NCBI RefSeq assembly: GCF_002878395.1
Contig: NW_025855829.1
Coordinates: 659,941-723,940 of the forward strand
DNA length: 64,000 nt
From: Capsicum annuum
Taxonomy: Eukaryota; Streptophyta; Magnoliopsida; Solanales; Solanaceae
Direction: 5' to 3'
In this document: in pieces, positions 23,006-34,389 of the stretch
How the letters are laid out: each line of letters begins with the position of its first letter
Position numbering within the stretch: the first letter of the stretch is position 1
The notes under the pieces: generated by a model
What the model was told of the DNA's origin: nothing
Databases searched by the model: none
The model's input: only the letters and a program-made list of their open reading frames with translations
Made by a program: the position numbers and the translations under genes

Positions 23006-23116
23006 CTCAATGAGAAAGGAATTCGCTCTTTGAACAGAAGTGGTTGAAGATGTAATATGAAAAGACAAAATTCAAAAAATAAATAAAATAGAGTAGAATG
23101 AAGATTAAGAAGGGGC

Positions 23117-23126
23117 CTATTTATAG
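23117..23126 (-). promoter_or_regulatory. TATA box of the small minus-strand gene
   Basis: CTATAAATAG on the minus strand, about 230 bp upstream of the ATG, which leaves room for the leader exon and intron. Confidence 0.5.
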
Positions 23127-23287
23127 AGGATTGAATCTGAATGTGTTACGCAAAAAGGTATGATGTTTCAAACTGCTGACTTTTTTTTCTGTGAAAAGTC
23201 ATGATATTTTCTTCTACATTCAAATTTATCACCTTTTCAAAATGGTTTCTCTCTTAATAACAACCACTATTATTAAGTTGTTACAAT

Positions 23288-23480
23288 AAATCATCCATCT
23301 GTCATAATAGATAACCCACTATCACAACAAATTTGCCATTTAGTGCAATAGATGGCCTGTATGTGCAATAGATAAAACATCTGTTGAAACATTGGATTAT
23401 CTATTGCGACAAATAGACCATCTGTTAGAGGAGATGTTTTGATTTTTTCTAATAGTTGATTCATCAGTTGTAACCGATGA
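23288..23480. repeat. Palindrome-motif cluster 2
   Basis: Several ATCTGTY/RACAGAT-like half-sites, for example CATCTGTTGAAACATTGG and AAATAGACCATCTGTTAG. It lies upstream of the small minus-strand gene. The rest of 23130-23880 shows no gene. Confidence 0.65.
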
Positions 23481-23879
23481 GGAATTTGATTCATCACTTG
23501 CTTTAATGTATTATACAAAAAGTCATGATTATTCACCTCCTTTTTAGTAGTCATCACATACCTTAATTAATCTAAATCGGTGACTATTTTATTATATAAA
23601 ATAAGAAAATAGATTTAAAAATAAAAAAGGTGAAAAGTCACAACTTGTAGCACATGTTTTTTCTTGACAGGTATGTAGTCCTCTAACATTGAAGATGGTT
23701 ACCCTTTGAGTCTCCGTATTCTTGTACACTACTTAACGATGGGGTAAGAAGAATAAGATGCGTACAGATGAATGGATCCACTTTCATGCATAGTTTGTAT
23801 GTAATATTGATCAGGCTTTCATGATAGACACACATAAAGTACTTTGATTTTATGAATGCAGTTTTTAATCGATTAGACA

Positions 23880-24620
23880 TTGATCCTTTAAATAAGATCC
23901 TGCATTTTATAGTTTAGTTTAATAGGTGCAAACTGATAAGGCCGAAGGGTTCCAAGAAGGTGGTGTCGATACCCTATTACAATTTAATGATGGTTTTACT
24001 CATGTTTATGCGTCAAGTTTGGAGAAGGGTTCAAGTTCTTGGTGATAGTGTATACATTCAAATAGTGACTGGAATAATTTTAAGTTTTCAATGGACTTTT
24101 AAAAGTCCTCCGAAGCCTCACACTATTGTAAACAAGAATGGAAAAGCAATAGTTATTGCCCTAGTCCAAATTTATATGGATGGGTTGCTCGAGAAGAATA
24201 TTATACAGAAGAAGGTGCTTACAAAAATAACTATACGAGAAAGAAAAGGGGGAGAAGATGATATATCATCTCAGACCTTGTTTAAGAGGAAACACGGGGA
24301 AGCAAGTAAGGAACTTCTAGCCAATCTGGCCAATGAAATCTAGTTGAAAGATGAAAAAACTGAATGAGCTGCAAATGTGAAAGTGTATCCAAATATTAAA
24401 ATCCGTCAGTCATTCTTAAAAAAGAAAAGTGTTAAAGAGGACTGGGGCTAGACACTTTACTAGGGACTGCGACAACCAAGCGTGGTCTCAATAAAGATCC
24501 ACAAAGAGCAGCATCAGAACTCTAAGAAAGCAGCTTGATGAGCACAGTGTATTGGTAAGATTTTCAGTCAAGAAAGAAACCTAAACCAATAACTCCAAAA
24601 GTAAAAATAAGGAAAGCGAA
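23880..24620 (+). pseudogene. Unknown coding-like sequence, left arm of an inverted pair
   Basis: Contains a 127-codon frame (23960-24343). It matches, in inverted orientation, 24830-25560: shared wording includes TTTATGCSTCAARYTTGGAG and, at protein level, WRRVQV, VDIQIV-like and WTF-PP. Similarity continues past the ORF end to GGACTGCRACWASC near 24465. Both copies keep related frames, so an ancestral protein is likely, but I do not recognise it. Confidence 0.5.
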
Positions 24621-24829
24621 GGCATCAATTTCTGAAGTCTAACTTGTATCCCATGCCTTTTGTTTATGGTTCTGATCAGGTCAAAAGGTCTGAAGTTGGG
24701 AAAAAATCCCATGCATTGTTGTTTCCACTGCCTTTGACCAAACTAGAACCACTAGAAAAAGACCTGGATGCAAGTTTAACTTCAGAAATTACCACTTTGG
24801 CTTGATCCCTTATTTTTACTTCAGGAGTT
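24621..24829. other. Spacer of the inverted pair
   Basis: About 200 bp between the arms, with no recognisable feature. Confidence 0.4.
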
Positions 24830-25560
24830 GTTGGTTCAGTTTTTGTTCCTGATTGACAATCTTACCACCATCGGTGCTCGCAAAGCTACAACCTTAAAGT
24901 TCTGGTCCTACATTTTGTAGGTCTTTATTCAGGACACGCTAGCTAGTTGCAGTCCCCTAATCAAGTGCACAACTCTAGTCCACTTAAGCATTTTTATTTT
25001 CATAATGGACTGATGGATTTTCATTTTTAGATACGCTTTCACATTTGCATCTCATTCAATTTTTTCATTTTTCATGTCAATTTCATCAGCCAGATTCATT
25101 ACACGTTCCTTTATACCCTGTGTTTCTTCTTTAATAAGGTCTGAGTTGATATATGGTCTTCTCCACATCCCCTTCCTACACAGGTATTCTCCCAAGTACC
25201 TTCTGTTTATAATAGTCTCCTCAAGTGACCCATCTATATAAATTTGGATCAGGGCAATAACTATTGGTTTTCCACTCTTGTTTGCAGCAGTGCGAGGATT
25301 CGGAGGCCTTTCAAAAGTCCATTGAACCCTTAAAATCAGCCCAATCACAATTTGAATGTCTACACTGCCATAAAAAACTTGAACCCTTCTCCAAGTTTGA
25401 GGCATAAACATGAGAAAATCATCATTAAATTATAACAGGGTATCGATACCACCTACTTGGTCCCTCAGCCTTACCGGTTCGAACCTAATAATCTTAACTG
25501 TAAAATTCCATATCTTGTTTGAAAGATTAATGCCTAATAGGTAAAGAACCGATATTCACA
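24830..25560 (-). pseudogene. Unknown coding-like sequence, right arm of the inverted pair
   Basis: Minus-strand counterpart of 23880-24620, with a 119-codon frame at 25052-25411 (MFMPQTWRRVQVFYGS, GLILRVQWTFERPPNPR, AANKSGKPIVIALIQIYIDG). The C-terminal part is charged (Glu/Lys-rich) and could be helical. Sequence upstream on the minus strand (25560-25730) may belong to the same gene but is broken. Function unknown. Confidence 0.5.
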
Positions 25561-25839
25561 AAATTATTGTATTGGATGTGTGTTTTCATGATAGGTTCAT
25601 CAGTAATATATACCTCCCACGTATGAGGTGGTTCCATCTACAAGCAGCTTATTCCTCCAAACCCATCTTTACTCTAGCCTTTAATGTTGGTCGAGCAAAA
25701 GTTAATCCACTTTTTCTTTCTTTTATCTGCAAACAAGAGAAAAATATTTGATGTCAACAAGAGAAGATTAAAAAGAACATTATAAAAGGGTAACACAAAA
25801 TTAAATGAATACAACACATTACAACAAGTGTTGCAACAA

Positions 25840-26045
25840 AGGACCCATCTGGTGCAACAGATTCTCCATCTGTTCAATAGATGAGTCATCTGTTACAACA
25901 AGCGATAAATCTATTTTAATAGATGGCTGAAATGTTACAATAGATGGGTCATCTATTGGAATAAATCAAGCTAGCCTTGCTACCGGTTTGATTTCTTTCA
26001 ACAGTAGCTCTATCTATTCCAACAGCTAATTCATCAGTCACAACA
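25840..26045. repeat. Palindrome-motif cluster 3
   Basis: Dense half-sites: CATCTGGTGCAACAGATTC, CATCTGTTCAATAGATGAG, TCATCTGTTACAACAAG and others, spaced about 20-25 bp. Confidence 0.75.
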
Positions 26046-26195
26046 GTTGAGGAAACTATTGCAACACCACCAACAACATCAACAATAATGAAAAACACAA
26101 TATGTTCCAACACCATGAATAACACAAACACCACATGGTCCAACAACACCAACACCCCAACACCAACAACACCAAAAAAGGAATAAACAAAAGAT
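26046..26195. repeat. Low-complexity CAACACCAC-rich tract
   Basis: Imperfect CAACAC/CACCAA repeats, the complement of the GGTGGTGTT tract at 29400-29640. The two tracts lie on either side of the satellite array in opposite orientation. Confidence 0.6.
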
Positions 26196-26814
26196 ATAAA
26201 ATAAATGATACTGACAATAACGCTTTTTAAGATCTCCCAATAGATGACTTTTTTTTGCATATTTTAATTAAAAAAATGGTTCGTTCATTCAAGACTTAAA
26301 ATTCACCTTTCCTTTAATTTTCTCAATAAATAGGATACAGGTAATGGGTAAATTAGTAAAAACAACAGATGTAAATATCTAATTTAAATAACATATAAAG
26401 AAGAAGACGAGAAAAATAAAGCAATAGTGAACCATACCTGCAATGTCAAAAATGCAAGGGGATCAGAACAACTATTTAAGTCGAGAAAAGATATTGATCG
26501 ACTGAGATCCAAAAGGATCCTCATGCAAAAGAGGAAAGAAATGAGAGGAAAAATGAGACAGTTCTAATTACCCTAAAAAAGAGAGAAAGAGAATTTTAAA
26601 AGAAAAAAAAAGAGATGAGTTAAGTTAATTTGTGGATTAAGGACAGAGAATTCTTGATATGGGTTTTAAATATTAATTAAGGAATGAGGTGACGGTGATA
26701 TTGAAAAGACAAGATAAGACTACTCAAGGAGGAGATTTTTGAGTTATCTAAGTAATATTTTTTACCACCTTAGTATTTTATCTTGGACAGAAAATTGCTA
26801 TAAAATAAAAAAAA
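26196..26814. other. AT-rich region with one leader/terminal-like motif
   Basis: No gene seen. The segment 26286-26335 (CATTCAAGACTTAAAATTCACC onward) matches 39131-39175 and the inverted sequence at 39400-39420, the innermost parts of the large inverted duplication. It could be a terminal repeat of the amplified element. Confidence 0.4.
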
Positions 26815-27000
26815 TCTAACAGTATATAAGTCATTTTTGTAATAGATGACAATTTCCATTTGAAAATTTCCAATGGCCCAGTCATCTGTCACAACATACC
26901 AACATTAATTTGATAATTTATAATAGATAGGTTATATGTTGCAATAGATTTAATAATCTGTTTGATAAATTCCAACAAATAAGTCATTTATTGAACTAGG
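26815..27000. repeat. Palindrome-motif cluster 4
   Basis: Diverged half-sites such as GTCATCTGTCACAAC, ATATGTTGCAATAGATTT and AATCTGTTTG. It borders the satellite array. Confidence 0.6.
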
Positions 27001-27059
27001 TTGAATATTTGTTTTTATATAATTTCAATTAAGTCGTATGTTTAACTACAACTTCAATT

Positions 27060-28930
27060 GATTTAGATACAACTATGAGTTGATAGGGTCAACTATATTA
27101 CGTGATATTGGTATTATGCTCCTCCTGACCTGACTCGTCAATCGATTAATCTGAGTTTAAATGATTCATATTAGCTTATTATTTGAAATACCTTAATTAA
27201 TTTACTATAACTAGGGATAAGTTGATAGGGTCAACTATATTAAGTGATATTGGTATTGCACTCCTTTTGATCGGACTAATCAATAGGCCAATATGAGTTG
27301 AAATAATTCATATTAGCTTATTATGTAAGATACCTCAATAGATTTAGCTACGACTAGGGATGAGTTGATAGGTTCAACTATATTGCGTGATATTGGTATT
27401 GCGCTCCAACCTGACTCGCCAATCGATCAATCTGAGTTAAAATGATTCATATTAGCTTATTATTTGAGATACCTCAATTGATTTAGCTACAAATAGGGAT
27501 GAGTTTATAGGCTCAACTATATTGCCTGATGTTAGTATTGCGCTCCTCCTAACCTAGCTCGTCAATTGACCAATCTGAGTTGAATTGATTCATATTATCT
27601 TATTATTTGAAATACCTCAATTGATTTAGCTATAACTAGGGATGATTTGATTGGGTTAACTATATTACATGATGATGGTATTGCGCTACTCCTGACCAGA
27701 CTCGTTAATTGATCAATATGAGTTGAAATAATCCATATTAGCTTATTATTTGAGATACCTCAATTGATTTAGCTACAACTAGGGATGAGTTGATAGGGTC
27801 AACTATATTATGTGATATTAATATTGTGCTCCTCCTGAATCAACTCATCAATCGACCAATCTAAGTTGAAACAATTTATATTAGCTTATTATTTGAAATA
27901 CCCAATTGATTTAGCTACAACTAAGGATGAATTGATAGGGTCAACTATATTGCCTGATGTTGGTATTGTGCTCCTCCTGAACTGACTCATCAATCAATCA
28001 ATCTGAGTTGAAACAATTCATGTTAGCTTATTATTTGAGATACCTCAATTAATTTGGCTACAACTAGGGATAAGTTGATAGGATCAACTATATTGCGTGA
28101 TGTTGGTATTGTGCTTCTCCTGACCTAACTCATCAATCGATCAATATGAGTTAAAATGATTTATATTAGCTTTTTATTTGAGATGCCTCAATTGATTTAG
28201 CTATAACAAGGGATGAGTTGATAAGGTCAATATATTGCCTGATATTGGTATTGCACTCCTCCTAACCTAACTCGTCAATCAACCAATCTAAGTTGATATA
28301 ATTCATATTAGTTTATTATTTGAGATATGTCAATTGATTTAGCTACAACCAGGGATGAGTTGATAGGGTCAACTATATTGCGTGATGTTGGTATTGTGCT
28401 CCTCCTGACTAGAATTATCAATCAATCAATCTAAATTGAAACAATTCATATTAGCTTACTATTTGAGACACCTCAATTGATTTAGCTACTACTAAGGATG
28501 AGTTGATAGGGTCAACTATATTGCGTGATGTTGGTATTGCGCTCCTCCTGACCCAACTCATCAATCGACCAATTTTAGTTAAAACTATTCATATTAGCTT
28601 ATTATTTGAGATACCTCAATTGATTTAGCTACAACTTGGGAAAAGTTGATAGGGTCAACTATATTGCACGATATTGGTATTGCACTCCTCCTGACCGGAC
28701 TCATCGATTGATCAATCTGAATTAAAATGATTCATATTAGCTTATTATTTGATATACTTTAATTGATTAGCTACCGCTAGGGGTGGGTTGATAGGTCAAC
28801 TATATTGCGTGTGTTGGTATTGCACTCCTCCTGACCTGACTCGTCAATAACCAATTTGAGTTGAAACGATTCATATTATCTTATTATTTGAAATTCTCCT
28901 CAATTGATTTAGATACAACTAGGGATGAGC
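27060..28930. repeat. 143-bp satellite array, 13 full copies plus a fragment
   Basis: Unit begins GATTTAGCTACAACTAGGGA, followed by TGAGTTGATAGGGTCAACTA, a GCGTGATRTTGGTATTGCGC segment, CTCCTCCTGACC and ATTAGCTTATTATTTGAGAT. Unit starts at 27060, 27199, 27341, 27480, 27623, 27766, 27908, 28051, 28194, 28336, 28479, 28622, 28765 and 28906, giving spacings of 139-143 (mode 143). No ORF persists. Copies differ by scattered substitutions and small indels. Confidence 0.93.
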
Positions 28931-29399
28931 AGATTATTTAGACCGAATTAACATTTTCAAAACTTGTCGTTCTTTTCCAAAATACAAATCAACCCATAAA
29001 AATCATACATTTATGAGAAAAATGTTTCATAATTTCAAATCTCGAGTTCTCTTTTTTTTCTCTCTCAATAATACAAACAACAACTACTCAACATATTGCT
29101 TAACCCTTCACAACAGATCATTTTTTTTACCATTTCCGACAATTTTTTTGTTATTTAAAACTTTATTCTTGCTTGTATCCATCATTTTCTCTATCTTTGT
29201 AGGTAACAGAGTTCGAGAAGAGTTCTACATTTATTCCTTTTTCTAATAATTAGGCCTTTTTAGTTAATGATAAGAAATAAGAATTTTAGTTGTATTATCT
29301 TCAAGAATGGTTTAACAATTTTGAGTTTTGATGCTAAAATCATAGGAAGAACCCAAGAAATCTCTAGTTCTTATCGCAGTGTCTGTTGATTATTGTGGT

Positions 29400-29640
29400 A
29401 TTGTTGGATAGTATTTGTGGTATTATTGGTGGTTGTTGGTGGTGGCATTAGTTGTGGTGTTGGTGGTATCGGTGGTCATCATGGTGGCACTGGTGGTGTT
29501 TGTGGTGGCTGTTGGTGGTGGTGTTATCGCATTGGTTTATAGTGTTTATGGTGGCTGTTTGTGGTGGTGTTTGTGGCATTGGTTGGTAGTGTTTATGGTG
29601 GCTGTTGGGGGTGTCGGTATTGGTGGTGTTTGTAATGTAT
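29400..29640. repeat. GGTGGTGTT-rich low-complexity tract
   Basis: Imperfect GGTGGT/GTTGGT repeats inside the presumed first intron of copy A. They create an artificial Val/Gly-rich frame. Complement of the tract at 26046-26195. Confidence 0.75.
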
Positions 29641-31149
29641 TTTTTAAAATTTATGCATACATCAATTGTAATGTATTTTTTGTTTTTCTTATGTTTATAG
29701 GTAAACATTGTCTCCCAAAAGAAAAGAAAGTGAAAGTGAAAGTGAAAGTGGATCAACTTTTGACCACTTAACAAAAAGATTAGAGTACAGATGGATTAGA
29801 AGGAGCTTCCAGAACAATCTCAGTCAGGAAAAGTAAAGTTAAGAAAAGATATAAAACTAATATTGAGAGAGGTGGACAGGGGTCTGTAGATGGTGATGAG
29901 GAAAATAAAAGTGAGGAGGAAGAAGAAGATAAATAAGAGGAGGAGGAAGAAGAAAGTAAGAAAGAGGATGATTATCAACATATTGATAATGCAACACCAA
30001 TGGTGGTGAATTAATATTAAAATCCTAGTATGAGGCTGTCAAAACTATTAGTATTGACATGTTTCAAGTTATGATATTGATAGATGACCCTACAGAACTA
30101 ACTGGTGATTTTGTACTCAAATGTCAGTTGGGGAAACCTTTTGATGACTTTAGAAAAACTATGAAGAATGAACACATAGACGAACTTTTTAAGAAGAGCT
30201 GTTTTGAACACTGTCTTAAGTTGCCTAAGGACCACACTGGTTGTTTCCAAATGACCATGGTACATGGTCTTCTCAAGCGCAGAATCAAGTACGTGGGGGA
30301 TGATAAATATTCAAAGGAGGGAGAAAAAATAGATAAAATCTGGATCAACTATTGGGGCATGCCAGTTTGTTTTGGATTGAAAGAGTTTTCTATAGTGATA
30401 GGCTTGAGATACAATCATCCAGAAGAAGCTCTGATCAAGGAATCATCCCGCAAATGGTCCAAGGCAAGTAGGACAGCCAAACCACTACCATTAAATAGAG
30501 GGAAGACATTGTCCTAGCGACCACCTACCAAAACCAATAGATGCAAGAAAAAATAGATAGGTTGTTGGACATTCCTGGATGTGGGTACAAAGTTGATAAC
30601 TTTTTAAAATATTTGATGGATAAAAACATATCAAAGATGTACAAGGAGAAATTGTGCTTAGTTTGGTTTGCGCATTCCATTATATTGGCAAGAGACGTCA
30701 ACAAAGTCATAGAAGATGATTTGTTGAAGCTTGCTAAGGATTTTAGGAAATTCAATAATTATCCCTGGGATATGACAACTATAACTTGACTATCAAATAT
30801 TTACTGATAAAGCTATCCCCAAAGACGATTACATTATACAGATTTTCTCAGGCTTACACGGTAGATTTAATCACTATTTGTTTACACATCCATTAATTTA
30901 TATTGAATAATTATTATGACTTTTTTTTGCTTGCTTCTTGTTTATATTTTTTAGGTTTGGGCATTTGAATCCATTCCTCCCATTTGAAAATAGGCCAAGG
31001 ATTACCCGGATGAGGTTTCTCATCCAAGGATCCTTAGGTGATTGGCTGCAAAGAGCAACACAAGAATTAAGGAGGTTGATCTCTTTAACCCTCCAAATGA
31101 TGCAGTACGTCTTCTTTCAAGTAAACTATTTTAAATCAAACAAAGATAT

Positions 31150-31315
31150 CGAAATAAATGTTCTATCTATTGTAATAGATTACCCATCTACTGCAACTGG
31201 GGAAATAATTGTATTTGGTACAACTTATTGTTAATCTGTTGTGACAGACAGATCATTTTTTGGGACAAAAAAATCATCTGTTGCATAAGTTGTCTGTGTT
31301 AACATGTAACCCAAC
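31150..31315. repeat. Palindrome-motif cluster 5, in an intron of copy A
   Basis: Contains CTATCTATTGTAATAGATTA, ATCTACTGCAACTGGG and CATCTGTTGCATAAGTTG. It lies between the exon ending near 31103 and the acceptor at 31364. Confidence 0.7.
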
Positions 31316-31628
31316 TGACTGTAAATTATTTTATGATTTAAATATATCTATCTTTTTTTTATAGGTTGTGCATCCATGGATCGTGCCTACTGAGTAGGAG
31401 TTGGGGATGACTTTTTTTATTACTCTAGGTTTTATTGATACAATATAATACCCAACGGTGGAGTTAATAAAGAAGGAATTGGTTGGAGCAATGACCATAA
31501 AAAGAACAGTTAGGTAAGGTCAACCTAACGTTAAGGCTTTTTATGACCAACCTACTACTGTGAATCATGATGATGAGCATGTTGATGCTTAAGAAAAATT
31601 AAATTTTTTTGAAAGCACCCCTTTTATA

Positions 31629-31705
31629 GGTCCCTCTCACCTTACACAGGTCTCTCTCACCCTTACATCGGTCCCTCCTACCCTTACAGTAGTCTCTTTC
31701 ACCCC
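31629..31705 (+). repeat. About 21-bp tandem repeat in an exon of copy A
   Basis: Four units of GGTCCCTCTCACCCTTACA type. In coding frame they give a Ser/Pro/Thr/Leu-rich linker between the DUF1985 and Ulp1 parts. Confidence 0.65.
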
Positions 31706-32194
31706 TCTTCACCCTCATGTTCTCGTTGCAAATATGAAGGGAAAAAGGATAGACAGGATAAACTTTTTTAAAAAGTAGAGGCTAATTCTAAAGATATCAA
31801 GAAATTGAAATCCAAGAAGGGTGTCATACCATCCAAGGAGGTAAGGAATCCATACACTCCTACAGTGGTGGTTAGGAGGAAGATAAGAACAATTAGTCAA
31901 TTACTGTCTAATCAAAAATAAAAAAGAATTACAACTCCTTTCTCCAAAAGTTGTTGAAGTTCAGGAGCCATTGAAGAAGGTGGACATATATGTGGAACTT
32001 GGTACCAAAGAGAAGAAGGATCTGCGATGTGCCAAGAATGATAAGCAAGGCATACAAGATTATCCCATGCATACCTTTTCTGCCTAAGACTTTAGTAGTA
32101 TGACAGATATGGCTACGCGGTATGTGGACAAAGTAAGTTTACTTTTCCTAACCTAGCCTTCTAATCTACTCCATGAAGAAGAAGATACGCAATG

Positions 32195-32360
32195 GATGTT
32201 TCATCTATTGAAACAACTGGGTTTTTTGGTGCAACTGGTGGTGGTTCTATTGCAACATATTGCCTATCTGTGGCATAAGTTGTGTTAGATGGGTAATCTG
32301 TGAACAGATTTAGAGAACCCTCTGCAATAGATGAACCATCCGTTGCACCTTTCCACTATG
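32195..32360. repeat. Palindrome-motif cluster 6, in the last intron of copy A
   Basis: TTCATCTATTGAAACAACTG, GCCTATCTGTGGCATAAG, TGCAATAGATGAACCATCC and GTTGCACC. Within the predicted intron 32133-32415. Confidence 0.7.
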
Positions 32361-32415
32361 TTTTACTTTTTTACAATTACTAACCTATTTAAAAATTGAC
32401 TTCTTATATCATAGT

Positions 32416-33098
32416 ATATTGAAGAAATTCTTTTCCCCATTAGGGGTAGGCAATTAGCCTAATCGGAAGCTTATGATGCTGCTGATAGGATAATGGACCT
32501 CAACTTCTATAAGATTTTCAAAGATAGGTATGATCATCTCACTAAGCTAGTGTCAACTCCCGATGGCCTGGGATTTGATTTATTAGTTTCTGGGTTCCAT
32601 GATTAAATATGTTAGTGAGAGATAGCATATCTACACGGCAATAACTGGACTAAGGCAAAGAGAATTCTTGCAGTCATGAATGTGGACGTCATACATTATT
32701 TGGCTGTTGAGATACTATTTAAGGAGGGAAATATTAAGGTAAGAAGACTGCAACTTACCTGTCCTCAACAAGGCCAATATTTTTACCCACGTGCAGCCAC
32801 TGTCTGATTTATTCCCCAAATGTTGAGGCAGAGTAAACTGAGGGATGATTTTCCAGCAGAAGTGTTAAGGAAGCAATCATGGGATTTTGAAGGTCAAAAT
32901 AAGGACATAGACCTTCCAAAAAATGAAACAGTTGTTGTTTGCAGGTCGTACGCACTTGCACACATCAAATATTTGTTGACCAGTATAGAAATAGTTGAGC
33001 TAACAACCTTTTTATGTGACAATACTGTGGAAAACATGCAATAGGTCTAGGCTTATGGGGTACTAACTGGACGCTTAGAGCCTGTGTATAAAGAATAG
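32416..33098 (+). pseudogene. Ulp1-like (C48) peptidase domain of copy A
   Basis: Exon following acceptor CATAG at 32415; reads YIEEILFPIRGRQLA, then AYDAADRIMDLNFYKIFKDR, WTKAKRILAVMNVDVIHYLA, VCRSYALAHIKYLL and LTGRLEPVYKE, stop TAG 33096-33098. The catalytic His is kept (VIHYL, codon 32694-32696). The Asp-bearing VYDCN motif is replaced by VRRLQ. The Cys is present but the following Gly reads Arg (VCRSY for the usual xCGxY). The catalytic site is therefore compromised. Confidence 0.78.
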
Positions 33099-33127
33099 AT
33101 GTAGAAACGCAAACACCATAACAATTT

Positions 33128-33470
33128 TTTATTTCAAGTCACTTCACTTTACATGTATTGTCAATTTTTTTTGTCTGATGAAAGTTAAATTTTTATAATG
33201 CAACAGATTGTCTATCTGTTGTAATAAATATTCTATCTGGTAAGACAGATAGTTTATCTATTGCAATAGTGGGAAGATCTGTTTGATAATTTCCAACAGA
33301 TGACCTACATGTTGCAACATATGTCTAAATCTGTTTGATATTTTCCAATAGATATTTCATGTGTTGCAACAGATACCTTATCTGGTACAATATTTGAATC
33401 TAGTATTATATTTCAATTAATAAGTTCAAATCTAAAGATAAAATAAAATTTATAGACAAAATAAAATAAA
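33128..33470. repeat. 3' flank of copy A, first copy of a direct duplication, with palindrome cluster 7
   Basis: Starts TTATTTCAAGTCACTTCAC and runs to AAAATAAAATAAACC. It matches 34390-34800 in the same orientation and 47250-47710 inverted. It contains the dense motif run 33185-33400 (CAACAGATTGTCTATCTGTT and others). Confidence 0.8.
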
Positions 33471-33626
33471 CCATCATCAATACAATACAACTAAACCATT
33501 ATGAAAACCAACAATTTTGGTACATCACACTAGTAGCAATTATACGTTGAAAAGTGTAGCAATTACGCTTGAATATCTGTGTACTCAACAACGTCAAATT
33601 AGTAGCAAATACACTACTAGAAAATT

Positions 33627-34032
33627 TCAACAATTAGGCTTAAATATCCATGTGCCCAACAACACCAAACCAATAGCAATAATATTAATAATGTAGTATC
33701 TTCCTGCTCTATTTTGTTTCTCTTCAAAAGCCTTAACTTTCTTCAACAAATCCCAGATTACACGATTTGATTGTGAAGGGTGTCATTTTTCATACCAATC
33801 AAAGTAATCACATCCACTCAATTTCTATAAATACAAGACCACAATTACAAAATAATTACAAGTCAATAATTAATCAACTAATTAAATAAAAAATATAACC
33901 TTTGAAATCTTACAAGTAAAAAACCTACGACCTAGATTTTGTTGAGCCCAAGAAGTCTTTAATAGAGTTTCATGACCATACTTACAACATTTAAAATTTT
34001 TATAAATAAACAGTGGAAGATGAGTTCAACAT
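33627..34032 (-). pseudogene. GRF-type zinc-finger protein with C-terminal membrane helix, degraded
   Basis: Two minus-strand exons. Exon 1 (33914-34032) holds CCKYGHETLLKTSWAQQNLG and GRRFFTC, the GRF zinc-finger signature (Cys...N-x-GRRF..C). A GTAAG donor at 33909-33913 and an acceptor at 33825-33826 bound the intron. Exon 2 (33627-33824) reads SGCDYFDWYEK, a stop, then NRVIWDLLKKVKAFEEKQNR (coiled-coil-like) and YYIINIIAIGLVLLGTWIF (a single membrane helix) before TGA. A frameshift lies between the ATG at 34032 and the finger. This architecture is common in plant GRF proteins of unknown role, often multicopy. A TATA-like CTTATATATTC lies at about 34153-34163. Short, broken, probably carried by a transposon. 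Confidence 0.72.
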
Positions 34033-34152
34033 TGTCAAGCTCAGTTGAAAAAAAATGAAGAAAAACTAAATACAAATAATTTGAAGAATTTAGATAGAGA
34101 AAAAAATATTAAGAAGAGAATTTGGGAATTTAGAGTTAAATTTTAGGAAAAA

Positions 34153-34163
34153 GATGAATATAT
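34153..34163 (-). promoter_or_regulatory. TATA-like box of the GRF zinc-finger relic
   Basis: Minus-strand CTTATATATTC, about 120 bp upstream of the presumed ATG. The next 220 bp (34170-34389) are unusually GC-balanced and end in GGGTTCCGTC, a possible element terminus. Confidence 0.4.
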
Positions 34164-34389
34164 AAGGCAATAGGGGAAAAAATCGTTGGGGGCCAAATCA
34201 AACGCCAAGTCAGCAAAAATGAGGTTTCAATGTGCCTTGGCTGCGTGAATTACATGCGAGCCGCCAACAGGACAAAAATTTCCAAACTGACACATTTGAT
34301 GTCTATTTAGGTGTTTAAAATGAACACTGTCTACTTGAGGTGCCAAAGTAAAAGATCGCTGCAACTTTAGGTGCCTGTCGATGGGTTCC

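Larger units (their letters stand above)
28945..33098 (+). pseudogene. Copy A: DUF1985/Ulp1-like gene, subfamily I, degraded
   Basis: The leader (28945-29100) matches that of copy C (39490-39600). The coding start is SPKRKESESES at 29711, where the ATG seen in copies B and C (ATGTCTCCC) reads ATTGTCTCCC. Next come an acidic Glu-rich stretch (29890-29970), the DUF1985 region from about 30032 (TGDFVLKCQLGKPFDDF, FQMTMVHGLLKRR, IWINYWGMPVCFG), an exon after 30954 (VWAFESIP...HPRILR), an exon after 31364 (VVHPWIVPTE) and the Ulp1 domain at 32416-33098. Introns keep GT-AG ends (32133-32415). Many stops. In intact relatives the N-terminal domain is of unknown role and the C-terminal domain is a SUMO-protease-like cysteine peptidase. 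Confidence 0.8.

Noticed and set aside
29415..29774. Val/Gly-rich plus-strand frame and His/Asn-rich minus-strand frame
   Set aside because: Both are created by the GGTGGTGTT low-complexity tract inside the presumed first intron of copy A.
32416..33098. Functional Ulp1 protease gene
   Set aside because: The Asp motif is lost, the residue after the Cys is changed, and several stops lie upstream.
33471..34389. Two LTRs of a small element at 33128-33470 and 34390-34800
   Set aside because: The direct repeats also exist as a single copy between C and D and do not have TG...CA ends, a primer site or a polypurine tract, so they are duplicated spacer.
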